Source: Aeromonas sobria
GTDB lineage: Bacteria > Pseudomonadota > Gammaproteobacteria > Enterobacterales > Aeromonadaceae
Assembly: GCF_000820145.1 (NCBI RefSeq)
Contig: NZ_CDBW01000013.1
Span: 62,001-126,000 of the forward strand
DNA length: 64,000 bases
Direction of reading: 5' to 3'
Part shown: positions 39,673 to 48,095 of the stretch, piece by piece
Numbering within the stretch: position 1 is the first letter of the stretch
Layout: every line of letters starts with the position of its first letter
Position numbers and translations under genes: made by a program
Notes under the pieces: model-generated
The model's database searches: none
The model's input: only the letters and a program-made list of their open reading frames with translations
What the model was told of the DNA's origin: nothing

Positions 39673-41127
39673 ATGGCAAAAATAACTGACACCATGGTTG
39701 GCCAGATCATCCAGGCCATCGGTGGCCGGGATAACATCACCAACTGTGGCCACTGCATGACCCGCTTGCGGCTGAGTCTGGCAGACAGCCTGCATGCCGA
39801 CCGCGATACCATCAAACGGATCGCCGGGGTGATGGGGGTGATTGAAAGCGACAACCAGTTCCAGATCGTGCTTGGTCCGGGCAAGGCCCAGACCGCCTGC
39901 GAGATGATGAACGGCATGCTGAGTACAGACGCGGGTACCCTGACCGCCCCTCGCCCGCAATCAACGGATCTTGGTGACATCGCCGCCGCCAACAAGCAGG
40001 CGCTAAAACAGAAACAGAGCAGCGCAGCGCACCGCTTCCTGGCCAAGTTTGCCACCATTTTTACCCCGCTTATTCCCGGCTTTATCGCTGCGGGTCTGCT
40101 GCTCGGCTGCGCCACACTGATCGAGCAGACCCTGCTGCTGGAAGCGCAGCAGACAGGAGGCATGCTGGCCGAATTTGTCGGCTACATGAAGCTCTTCAGC
40201 AAGGGATTGTTCAGCTTCCTCAGCATCCTGATCGGCTACAACGCCCAGAAGGCGTTTGGCGGATCCGGGGTCAATGGCGCCATCCTCGCCTCCCTGTTTG
40301 TCATGGGGTATGACCCCCAGGCCAGCAGCGGGATCTACTCCGGCATTAGCGACTTCTTCGGTCACCAGATCGATCCGCGCGGCAACATCATCGGCGTATT
40401 GATCGCCTGCATCATAGGCGCCTCGGTGGAGCGTCAGGTTCGCCGCTTCATGCCGGACAGTCTGGATATGATCCTCACTTCCTGCATCACCCTGCTGATC
40501 ATGGGGGCAGTCACCTTTATCCTGATCATGCCCCTCGGCGTACAGCTCTATAACGGCATGTCCTGGCTCTTCATCAACCTCAATGGCAACCCGTTCGGTA
40601 CCGCCATTCTGGCCGGCCTGTTCCTCATCTCGGTGATGTTCGGTATCCATCAGGGGTTCGTTCCCGTCTACTTTGCGCTGATGGATGCCCAGGGCTTCAA
40701 CTCCCTGTTCCCCATCCTGGCGCTGGCCGGTGCTGGACAGGTAGGCGCAGCACTGGCGCTCTACAGCCGGGCAGGCAAGGATTCACTGCTGCGCACTCAG
40801 GTGAAGGGCACCATCATCCCGGGCATTCTGGGGGTCGGTGAGCCGCTCATCTACGGCGTCACCCTGCCACGGGTCAAACCCTTCATCACCGCCTGCTGCG
40901 GTGGTTCGCTGGGCGGCTTCGTGGTGGGCCTCATCTCCTGGATGGGTCTGCCGGTTGGTCTTAACACCGTCTTTGGCCCCTCCGGCATCGTCGCCCTGCC
41001 GCTGATGACCTCCGCCCAGGGGATCTTCCCCGGCATGATGGTCTATGCCGTCGGCCTCGCCGTCGCCTACCTCGGCGGCTACCTCTTCACCCTGATGTTC
41101 GGCTGCAAGAACGTCGACCTGAGTTAA
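39673..41127 (+). CDS. murP: MurNAc-specific PTS transporter EIIBC (MurP)
   Basis: MurP imports and phosphorylates N-acetylmuramic acid, giving MurNAc-6-P for MurQ. The 484-residue product has an N-terminal EIIB domain with the phosphorylated cysteine C28 ([13 protein letters not shown]) and a C-terminal EIIC membrane domain with about ten segments, including [10 protein letters not shown] and the [18 protein letters not shown] sugar-site motif. There is no EIIA domain, as in E. coli MurP, so phosphate should come from the glucose EIIA (Crr). Sucrose or trehalose-type EIIBC is the alternative by sequence, but the neighbour murQ settles it. Confidence 0.93.
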   Translation: MAKITDTMVGQIIQAIGGRDNITNCGHCMTRLRLSLADSLHADRDTIKRIAGVMGVIESDNQFQIVLGPGKAQTACEMMNGMLSTDAGTLTAPRPQSTDLGDIAAANKQALKQKQSSAAHRFLAKFATIFTPLIPGFIAAGLLLGCATLIEQTLLLEAQQTGGMLAEFVGYMKLFSKGLFSFLSILIGYNAQKAFGGSGVNGAILASLFVMGYDPQASSGIYSGISDFFGHQIDPRGNIIGVLIACIIGASVERQVRRFMPDSLDMILTSCITLLIMGAVTFILIMPLGVQLYNGMSWLFINLNGNPFGTAILAGLFLISVMFGIHQGFVPVYFALMDAQGFNSLFPILALAGAGQVGAALALYSRAGKDSLLRTQVKGTIIPGILGVGEPLIYGVTLPRVKPFITACCGGSLGGFVVGLISWMGLPVGLNTVFGPSGIVALPLMTSAQGIFPGMMVYAVGLAVAYLGGYLFTLMFGCKNVDLS

Positions 41128-41140
41128 CTAACTATTAAAC

Positions 41141-41165
41141 GCTGGCCAAAAAATACTTGGCCAGC
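41141..41165. other. Stem-loop after murP
   Basis: GCTGGCCAA and TTGGCCAGC form a 9-bp perfect stem with a 7-base loop. No T run follows, so termination is uncertain. From here to 41346 the spacer is AT-rich with no gene and may hold a promoter for the GH3 gene. Confidence 0.45.
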
Positions 41166-41346
41166 TAATTAAATAATGCGACTCACATCTATTTTTATAT
41201 ATCTGAGATCTGACCATATTTTCGAACGTGCAATCACTTTCACCGTTGTCATAAACAAATTAAAGCAGCAAGTCATACACGAACATCCCTTTAATTATAA
41301 CGGAATTTTACCCCCTCCGCCTCACTATTAAATGAGATTAGTTATT

Positions 41347-43221
41347 ATGAAAAAACTCGCACCACTCACCTCATTGCTATTAGCAATGGGGGCCAATGCC
41401 GCGCCATTAGCACAAGAGAAATTACAAATCTTGTGGCAACAACCGCAACAGTCGGCACAGCAAATCATTGACCATATGAGCTTGCGCGAAATGATCGGAC
41501 AAACATTAATGCTCGATTTTCGTGCTTGGGGCAAGGATGATAAAGAACAACCAATTCCATTTAACGTAATGAATAAAGAAGTTACCGACATCATTTATAA
41601 ATATCGGCTCGGCTCAGTTATTCTATTTCGTGAAAATCTGATTACCACCGAGCAAACCGTTAAATTAATTAATGATATACAAGCGGCTCGCGATGGCTTG
41701 CCGCTGTTTATCAGCGTTGACCAAGAGGGTGGTTATGTCACCCGCCTGCGTGAAGGCACCGAGATGCCAGGAAACATGGCCCTGGGAGCAACCCGCAATC
41801 CGGCGCTAGCCGAACTGTCAGGGATGATCCACGGTGCCGAGTTGGCTAGCTTGGGCTTTAATCTCAACTTTGGTCCGGTAGTTGACGTCAATAGCAACCA
41901 GAACAACCCAGTCATCGGCGTACGCTCTTACTCTGATGAGCACCCTATGGTTACCACGATGGCCAATAGCTATGTGAAGGGCATTCACAAGTACAACATC
42001 CTCACTTCCGCCAAGCACTTCCCAGGCCATGGTAACGTGGCAGTAGACTCACACTTTGGTCTACCGGAAGTGCCGTATTCAGTTAAAGAATGGTCCCAAA
42101 CTGACCTTCCACCATTCGTTAACACCTTGGCCAATGGTGTCGACACTGTGATGACCGCTCATGTCGTATTCCCGAGTCTAGATGATTCCAAGCTTACCAC
42201 CCTCAAGGGTGAGAAAATGGGTACCCCTGCGACCCTGTCAAAGAAAATCATTGACGGCGTGTTACGTAAACAGCTGAAATTTGATGGTTTAGTCCTGACC
42301 GATGCGATGGACATGGGAGCCATCTCCAGCAACTTCGACATGAACTGGGCCGTGGCCACAGCTTATAAAGCGGGTGTCGACATGCCCCTGATGCCGATCC
42401 CGATGTGGGGCGACGATGCCAGGATAAAACTCGACAACCTTTACGGTTACCTGACGGAGCAAGCGGACCAGGATCCGGAACTAAAAGCCCGCATTAAAGA
42501 GTCAGCCAAGCGCGTCGTTCTGAGCAAGCTGAAAAACCGCATCGATGCCGAACCAAAAGACGTGGCAAAGGCCCTGGCTGTGGTGGCTTCTGCACAGCAC
42601 AAACAGTTTGAAGACATGGTGGCGGAGAATGCCGTGACCCTGATTAAAAACGACGGAGTACTACCGGTAGCACTCAATTCCGGCAAGAAGATCCTGGTCA
42701 TTTCAGATGAACAACCACGCAGTGATATGATGACCAAGCACATTCAAAATCTGGCGAAACAACTGGATCTGACAGCGGTAGAAACCACTGCACGCAAAGT
42801 CACCCTGATGAACAACGATTTGGACACCGAGGCACTGCAACGCGATATAGCACATAACGATCTCGTGATACTGGCAACCTACAATCTGGCCGCCAATCCA
42901 GTCAATGCGCAAAAAATAATAAATATCGCTAATAAAGCCAGCAAAAAACTGGTCGTCATCTCAACCCGCAATCCATACGACATAGCCTATTTAAACGGTG
43001 TCCAGGCCAACATGGCGATCTACGGCATCACAGGATTTGATATCACTAACAACAACCGTAACTCGTTGGAAACAAATATCAAAGCAGGCATCTTGACCTT
43101 GTTTAAAAATCCGGATACCGCAGCCCCATTGAACAACCCAACGGGTAAACTTCCCGTTAATATAAAAACCGAGGATGGCAAAAACGTGCTATTTCCAATT
43201 AATCATGGCCTCAACTTTTAA
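41347..43221 (+). CDS. Exported GH3 beta-N-acetylglucosaminidase-like protein (NagZ type, two-domain)
   Basis: A 624-residue glycoside hydrolase family 3 protein with a signal peptide (MKKLAPLTSLLLAMGANA, no lipobox), so it acts in the periplasm or outside the cell. The TIM-barrel domain (to about residue 370) has KHFPGHGNVAVDSH with the NagZ-type Asp234-His236 dyad and the nucleophile Asp319 in TDAMDMGAI. A second domain (about 400-620) is present, as in the long Bacillus NagZ, whereas proteobacterial NagZ is cytoplasmic and about 340 residues. It probably removes GlcNAc from murein fragments, feeding MurP/MurQ with MurNAc. Codon use is AT-richer than in murQ and murP. Confidence 0.85.
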   Translation: MKKLAPLTSLLLAMGANAAPLAQEKLQILWQQPQQSAQQIIDHMSLREMIGQTLMLDFRAWGKDDKEQPIPFNVMNKEVTDIIYKYRLGSVILFRENLITTEQTVKLINDIQAARDGLPLFISVDQEGGYVTRLREGTEMPGNMALGATRNPALAELSGMIHGAELASLGFNLNFGPVVDVNSNQNNPVIGVRSYSDEHPMVTTMANSYVKGIHKYNILTSAKHFPGHGNVAVDSHFGLPEVPYSVKEWSQTDLPPFVNTLANGVDTVMTAHVVFPSLDDSKLTTLKGEKMGTPATLSKKIIDGVLRKQLKFDGLVLTDAMDMGAISSNFDMNWAVATAYKAGVDMPLMPIPMWGDDARIKLDNLYGYLTEQADQDPELKARIKESAKRVVLSKLKNRIDAEPKDVAKALAVVASAQHKQFEDMVAENAVTLIKNDGVLPVALNSGKKILVISDEQPRSDMMTKHIQNLAKQLDLTAVETTARKVTLMNNDLDTEALQRDIAHNDLVILATYNLAANPVNAQKIINIANKASKKLVVISTRNPYDIAYLNGVQANMAIYGITGFDITNNNRNSLETNIKAGILTLFKNPDTAAPLNNPTGKLPVNIKTEDGKNVLFPINHGLNF

Positions 43222-43308
43222 TACATAGCCCCATTAATTAAAACGATTAATCGTCCTATGCGCTAATAAAATGAAGAGTGCATTGATACTAATAGGATAT
43301 TGTTAACA

Positions 43309-44256
43309 ATGCCCATCAAAAAATTATCAGTTTTATCATTAATGTTTGTGGCTAGTTTTCCCGCTTTTTCTGCCGACCATGATGCATGGAAGATAATGTC
43401 CAATACTTTCATGGAAATCGAAAAATTTGAAGGGCATCGTGATGCTGATGGTGCAAAAGTCACCGACAAAGTCAACCTCGCTGGGCAATTGTTTATTTCT
43501 AATTCATCATCAAAATGGCGCTACTTTATTGAACATAAAGAGTCCATGCGCAATTATGGGTATGCAATTTCCGGCTCCGATAACTCTTTTATCCGTAACC
43601 GAACGCAGTTAGGTATTACGCGAAATATGTATAAGAACGGAAATAATATTTTCGATCTCAACTTAACCTATCGCAAAGAGTCAAATGACGGTGTCACTGA
43701 TAGAAATGCCAGGCCATCCAACACCCTATTTTGGTTGATGCCAAGTGGTACTTACTGGATTAATGAAAAACTGGCCTTCTCCTTCTGGGATGCCTTCTAT
43801 CATTACGACAATTTTAGAGCCGATAACTCTTATGAATGGGAGTCTGAGCATGGCATTGTTTACAAATTCAATGACTCAACTACCGGACGATTAATGGTTT
43901 ATACCGATTGGACTTTTGATAATGATTTTAATAAAAATTGGGAACAAAATCAAATCCGTGGCTATATGACCAAAATCATCGACCCCAAATGGTCGATATC
44001 TCCATATTTCCGTTATTTTTTATCAGAGCGCTCTTATGACGCGGCAAACACCAACTACGTGACCCAACGCGCGGACGGTGGTCTCCGCATTGGCACTGAG
44101 GTTAATTACAAGCTGAATGAACGACTTACTATGTGGGCTGGTTTCGCTGTAGAAAAAACAGAATGGGAAAAACCAAAACCAAATGGTATTACCTCTGGTA
44201 GCGACAATGACCAAACTTTCTATCTAGGTCAGCTTGGCGTGAAGTACCTCTGGTAA
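43309..44256 (+). CDS. OmpG-like monomeric outer-membrane porin
   Basis: A 315-residue beta-barrel protein of the OmpG type. It has a signal peptide (cleavage near PAFSA-DHDAW), alternating aromatic strands throughout, the opening ...MEIEKFEGHRDADG that resembles the OmpG N-terminus, a WSISPYFRYFLSERS strand, and a C-terminal strand ending in tryptophan (LGVKYLW). OmpG forms a wide monomeric channel for larger sugars. Placement after the exported GH3 enzyme and before murR suggests a channel for muropeptides or amino sugars; this is inference. ATG 43309 has AGGAT upstream; an in-frame TTG at 43300 is less likely. Strongly AT-rich. Confidence 0.85.
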   Translation: MPIKKLSVLSLMFVASFPAFSADHDAWKIMSNTFMEIEKFEGHRDADGAKVTDKVNLAGQLFISNSSSKWRYFIEHKESMRNYGYAISGSDNSFIRNRTQLGITRNMYKNGNNIFDLNLTYRKESNDGVTDRNARPSNTLFWLMPSGTYWINEKLAFSFWDAFYHYDNFRADNSYEWESEHGIVYKFNDSTTGRLMVYTDWTFDNDFNKNWEQNQIRGYMTKIIDPKWSISPYFRYFLSERSYDAANTNYVTQRADGGLRIGTEVNYKLNERLTMWAGFAVEKTEWEKPKPNGITSGSDNDQTFYLGQLGVKYLW

Positions 44257-44292
44257 GAACCACGACATGATCACTGTTGCATAAAATCACTC

Positions 44293-44330
44293 AATGGCGG
44301 CTGTCTGATTACAATAGCCGCCATTTTTAT
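44293..44330. terminator. Terminator between porin and murR
   Basis: AATGGCGGCT and AGCCGCCATT form a 10-bp stem with a 13-base loop, followed by a T run on the plus strand. It separates the convergent porin and murR genes. Confidence 0.8.
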
Positions 44331-44347
44331 ATGAATCTCGCTAGTAA

Positions 44348-45208
44348 TTAGTAATTCACTCTACCGACCATATCACGTACCCCCTGGATTAGGGACCAGG
44401 CATTATCTCCCCTTAACTGCACCAGGCCCAAAAAGAGAATATCCGTGATGGTGTTCTGGGCGGTACGCGAAGAGATGGAGGAGATACGCAGCTCGTTCTC
44501 CTCCGCCACCGTATCCAGCACTATATCGGCCATCTGACGCAACTGTGACTGCCGATACGAGGTCACGGCAATCAGGGTCGCTCCATTGCGCTTGGCCAGC
44601 TCGGCAGCCGCCAGCACATCTCGGCTTGCGCCAGAGTAGGAGATGGTCAGCTGCACGTCACCCGGTCCCAGAGTCTGGGCGATGGAGATCTGCACATGGC
44701 TATCCTGGGCAAACAGGGTAGTCACACCGATCTTGAGCAGCTTGTACCAGAGATCTTTGGCAGTCAGTGCCGAACCGCCAATCCCCACCAGTTGCACCCT
44801 GCCCGCCTGATCGATGGCGTCAAGCACCCGCATCAAGGCCTCGCTGTCGAGGGCCTGGGTAGTCTCGATAATGGAGTTGATCTTCTCCTGCGCCAGCTTC
44901 TTGGCCATGGTCTCCAGATCGTCGTCACGCCCGATGCCATTGTAGAGATCGCCGACATTGTCGGTCTTGATGGCTTGCTTGCGCCCCAGATCCTCGCTGA
45001 CCGCCAGCTTGAAGGCGGTGAAGCCCTTGAACCCGATCTTCTGGGTGAACTTCACTATGCTCGACTGGCTCACCTCCGCCTGCTGGGCTAACTCCTGGGA
45101 GGAGAAGCTGGTCACCTGCTCCGGACAGGAGAGGATATAGTCGGCAATCTTGAGCTCGCTGGGGGAGAGCTGGCTCCTGATATTGGATATTTTCGACAGG
45201 GTAAGCAT
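44348..45208 (-). CDS. murR: RpiR-family regulator, probable MurNAc repressor MurR
   Basis: A 286-residue RpiR-type regulator: N-terminal helix-turn-helix (about residues 1-80, with LSPSELKIADYIL and QAEVSQSSIVKFTQKIGFKGFTAFK) and a C-terminal SIS sugar-phosphate domain (about 125-255, with VQLVGIGGSALTAKDL and LTISYSGASRDVLAA). E. coli MurR represses murQP and is relieved by MurNAc-6-P. Here the gene is convergent at the far end of the locus instead of divergent from murQ. The operator is not proven. Confidence 0.88.
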   Translation of the reverse strand: MLTLSKISNIRSQLSPSELKIADYILSCPEQVTSFSSQELAQQAEVSQSSIVKFTQKIGFKGFTAFKLAVSEDLGRKQAIKTDNVGDLYNGIGRDDDLETMAKKLAQEKINSIIETTQALDSEALMRVLDAIDQAGRVQLVGIGGSALTAKDLWYKLLKIGVTTLFAQDSHVQISIAQTLGPGDVQLTISYSGASRDVLAAAELAKRNGATLIAVTSYRQSQLRQMADIVLDTVAEENELRISSISSRTAQNTITDILFLGLVQLRGDNAWSLIQGVRDMVGRVNY

Positions 45209-45240
45209 GGTTTCTCTCTGTTCTTGTTCTGCGGCGAGGC

Positions 45241-46689
45241 TTACTGGGTGCCACCCACGGTGAGCTGGTCCAGTTTGAGGGTGGGCTGGCCGACACCGAC
45301 CGGCACGCTCTGCCCCTCTTTGCCGCAGATGCCGACCCCACGATCCAGCGCAAGATCACACCCCACCATGGAGACCTGGCTCATCGCCTCCGGGCCATTG
45401 CCGATCAAAGTGGCACCCTTGATAGGGGTGGTGATCTTGCCATCCTCGATGAGGTAGGCCTCGGAGGCGGAGAAGACAAACTTGCCGGAGGTGATATCCA
45501 CCTGACCGCCGCCGAAGTTGGGGGCATAGATACCCTTCTTGACCGAGGCGATGATCTCGGCCGGATCGTACTGGCCCGCCAGCATATAGGTGTTGGTCAT
45601 GCGCGGCATCGGCATGGCGGCGTAGGATTCGCGGCGACCGTTGCCGGTGAGCGGCACGCCCATCAGGCGAGCGTTCTGCTTGTCCTGCAGATACCCCTTG
45701 AGGATGCCGTTTTCGATCAGCACGTTGTAACCGCCCGGCGTCCCCTCGTCATCAATAGAGACGGAGCCACGCCGACCCGGCAGGGTGCCATCATCGACGA
45801 TGGTGCAGTGTTTGGAGGCCACCTGCTCGCCGATGCGACCGGCAAACGCGGAAGATCCCTTACGGTTGAAATCCCCTTCCAGACCGTGACCCACCGCCTC
45901 GTGCAGCAGCACACCTGGCCAGCCGGAACCGAGCACCACCGGCATGGTACCGGCTGGCGCATCGATAGCCTCCATGTTGACCAGTGCCTGCCGCACCGCT
46001 TCGCGCACATAGCCAAAGGCGCGGCTCTCCAGCCCGTCCAGTTCGAGGAACCAGTCATAGCCGAAGCGGCCGCCGCCCCCGGCACTGCCGCGCTCGCGGC
46101 GATCCCCCTTCTCGGCGATCACGGTCACCGACAAGCGCACCAACGGACGCACATCGGCAGCCAGGGTGCCATCGGTGGCGGCCACCAGGATCTCTTCATA
46201 AACACCGCTGATGGAGGCCATCACCTGATTGATGGCAGGGTCCAGACTTCTGGCGAACTTGTCCATCTGCTCCAGCAGGGCGATCTTCTGGTGCTTGTCG
46301 AGGGTCTGCAGCGGATCCATGGCCGGATAGAGCAGGTTCGCTTCGGTGCGAGCCCACGCCTTCACCTTGCCGTGAGCACCGGCAGCGGCAATGCCGCGAG
46401 CGGCAGTCACCGACTGTTGCAGCGCCAGCAGGCTCAGCTCGTCTGAGTAGGCGAAGCCGGTCTTCTCGCCGCTGACGGCGCGCACCCCAACCCCCTGATC
46501 GATGTTGTAGCTACCATCCTTGACGATGCCATCTTCCAGCATCCAGGACTCGTGCCAGCTGCGCTGGAAATAGAGATCGCCGAACTCCACCTGATGGCTC
46601 ATCAGGCTGCCGAGCAGCTGCTGCAGGCGCCCTTCGTCGAGGTCATTCGGGGCCAACAGGGAGGCACTAACCTGGCTCAATAGACTCAA
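45241..46689 (-). CDS. tldD: Metalloprotease TldD
   Basis: TldD works with TldE (PmbA) as a heterodimeric zinc protease involved in peptide maturation and degradation, for example of CcdA and microcin B17 in E. coli. The 482-residue product has the metal motif [12 protein letters not shown], and the surrounding [14 protein letters not shown] and [19 protein letters not shown] segments. TldE is not in this window. It closes the mreB-to-tldD string, as in E. coli. Confidence 0.96.
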   Translation of the reverse strand: MSLLSQVSASLLAPNDLDEGRLQQLLGSLMSHQVEFGDLYFQRSWHESWMLEDGIVKDGSYNIDQGVGVRAVSGEKTGFAYSDELSLLALQQSVTAARGIAAAGAHGKVKAWARTEANLLYPAMDPLQTLDKHQKIALLEQMDKFARSLDPAINQVMASISGVYEEILVAATDGTLAADVRPLVRLSVTVIAEKGDRRERGSAGGGGRFGYDWFLELDGLESRAFGYVREAVRQALVNMEAIDAPAGTMPVVLGSGWPGVLLHEAVGHGLEGDFNRKGSSAFAGRIGEQVASKHCTIVDDGTLPGRRGSVSIDDEGTPGGYNVLIENGILKGYLQDKQNARLMGVPLTGNGRRESYAAMPMPRMTNTYMLAGQYDPAEIIASVKKGIYAPNFGGGQVDITSGKFVFSASEAYLIEDGKITTPIKGATLIGNGPEAMSQVSMVGCDLALDRGVGICGKEGQSVPVGVGQPTLKLDQLTVGGTQ

Positions 46690-46764
46690 TCTTCTTCTCC
46701 AATCTCGCTGTGAGATGTCGTAACGGTTAATTCATCCGGTGTGGCCCGGTGTTCAGTTCGTATT

Positions 46765-46849
46765 CGCAGGGTGCAATAAACGCAGTGAATGGCGCTGCCA
46801 ACCCAAAGATCGGCGCAGGTGCAATGCGCTTCGCTTGTTGCACCCTACG
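46765..46849. repeat. 85-bp MITE/REP-like element with terminal inverted repeats
   Basis: CGCAGGGTGCAA (46765-46776) and TTGCACCCTACG (46838-46849) are inverted copies with 11 of 12 matches. A second GGTGCAA (46818-46824) with the right end makes an inner hairpin over GCGCTTCGC. It lies between the Nit gene and tldD, with no coding capacity and no clear target-site duplication. It resembles short palindromic intergenic repeats common in enteric and aquatic gamma-proteobacteria; copy number is unknown. Confidence 0.6.
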
Positions 46850-46867
46850 TCAATCAACACCCCGGAA

Positions 46868-47689
46868 TCACAGCAACCGGGCATGCCTCAGCACCGGCAT
46901 GGTGCGCTGCAATTCGTCGATAAGCTCGGCATCCATCTGTGCCAGCACAGTGGCGCGGCCCGATGGCTGGCAAGCCAGCACCCGGCCCCAGGGATCGATC
47001 ACCATGCTGTGGCCCCAGGTCTGGCGTCCTGTCTCGTGGGTACCGCCCTGATTGGCTGCGACTACGTAGCACTGGTTTTCGATGGCGCGGGCCCGCAGCA
47101 GCGGCTCCCAGTGCGCCTCACCGGTCACGGCGGTAAACGCGGCTGGCACCAGCAGTACGCGGGCACCAGCACGGGCCAACTGGCGGTAGAGCTCGGGAAA
47201 GCGCAAATCATAACAGATCGAGAGGCCAAGGGGACCAAAGGGGGAGTCCACCAGCACGGGAGCCTCCCCCGCACTGAAGGTCTCCGACTCCCGATAGCGA
47301 CCGTGATTGTCCGCCACATCCACATCGAACAGGTGGATCTTATGGTAGTGGCCCTTGAGCTCGCCGCTTGGGTCAAACACCAACGAACTGGTGTGGATAT
47401 GGTCGGAACCTGCGATGGCGGTCGGCATAGCCCCGGCCACCAGCCAGATGCCAAAGTCGCGGGCCCACTCGGCCAACTGCTGCTGGATGGGCGCGGCTCC
47501 GCTCAGGTCGGTGCCGATTGCCTCAGCACCATCCAGATAGCCCTGCCGCTCGCCAAACAGGGCAAAGTTCTCCGGCAGCAGCACTAGCATTGGCCGCTCT
47601 TTTGGCAAGGCCGCCAGCTCGGCGGCGATCTGCTCCCGGTTATCGTGCCAGTGACGGCCAGATACCAGCTGTATTGCGGCTAACCACAT
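46868..47689 (-). CDS. Carbon-nitrogen hydrolase, Nit1-type (deaminated glutathione amidase-like)
   Basis: A 273-residue nitrilase-superfamily enzyme. The catalytic triad is visible: Glu40 (LLPENF), Lys117 (HKIHLFD) and Cys159 (ICYDLRFPELYR). The CYDLRFPE and DNHGRYRESETF segments point to the Nit1/YbeM branch, which hydrolyses deaminated glutathione as metabolite repair, so this is the likely activity. Start ATG 47689 (MWLAAIQLVSG) matches the family; the frame opens 18 codons upstream. A nit gene between yhdP and tldD is common in gamma-proteobacteria. Confidence 0.9.
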   Translation of the reverse strand: MWLAAIQLVSGRHWHDNREQIAAELAALPKERPMLVLLPENFALFGERQGYLDGAEAIGTDLSGAAPIQQQLAEWARDFGIWLVAGAMPTAIAGSDHIHTSSLVFDPSGELKGHYHKIHLFDVDVADNHGRYRESETFSAGEAPVLVDSPFGPLGLSICYDLRFPELYRQLARAGARVLLVPAAFTAVTGEAHWEPLLRARAIENQCYVVAANQGGTHETGRQTWGHSMVIDPWGRVLACQPSGRATVLAQMDAELIDELQRTMPVLRHARLL

Positions 47690-47726
47690 GACGCTCTCCT
47701 TGTCGCTTGCCTTGTAGATTGGACCA

Positions 47727-48047
47727 TCAGACGGTAACAGCATCCCCCGCCTGCAGGGTGTAATCCAGCACTATGATACGCGCCAGCACCGGGCGAAAGA
47801 TGGCCTTGAGGGCATCGTGATCAGGATGGGGCAGATAGCGCTGGCGGGCCGCTTCGTCGGCAAAGGTCATCAGCACGCTGTGGGTAAAGCCGTCATCCCT
47901 CCCCTCGGGGCTGTCATTCTCCCCCCACTCCACGGCAGTCACACCACTGACCTTGGTCGGTATGGCGAGGAAGGCGGCCCTGACGGCGGCAATGTCAGCG
48001 GGGAGTGCATCGGGCTTGAAGGTAATCAGCAGAATATGTCGGATCAT
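47727..48047 (-). CDS. Dabb (stress-responsive alpha/beta barrel) domain protein
   Basis: A 106-residue single-domain Dabb protein (MIRHILLITFKPDA; GFTHSVLMTFADEAARQRYLPHPDHDAL). Family members are ferredoxin-like dimers, often of unknown function. The HPDH motif close to the second helix is the family signature. It lies between yhdP and the Nit gene with short gaps, so it is probably co-transcribed. Confidence 0.88.
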   Translation of the reverse strand: MIRHILLITFKPDALPADIAAVRAAFLAIPTKVSGVTAVEWGENDSPEGRDDGFTHSVLMTFADEAARQRYLPHPDHDALKAIFRPVLARIIVLDYTLQAGDAVTV

Positions 48048-48095
48048 GGCTCTCTCCTTGAGCGTGAGCAGGTCGAGGCTAGGGTGGCGCCAGCA

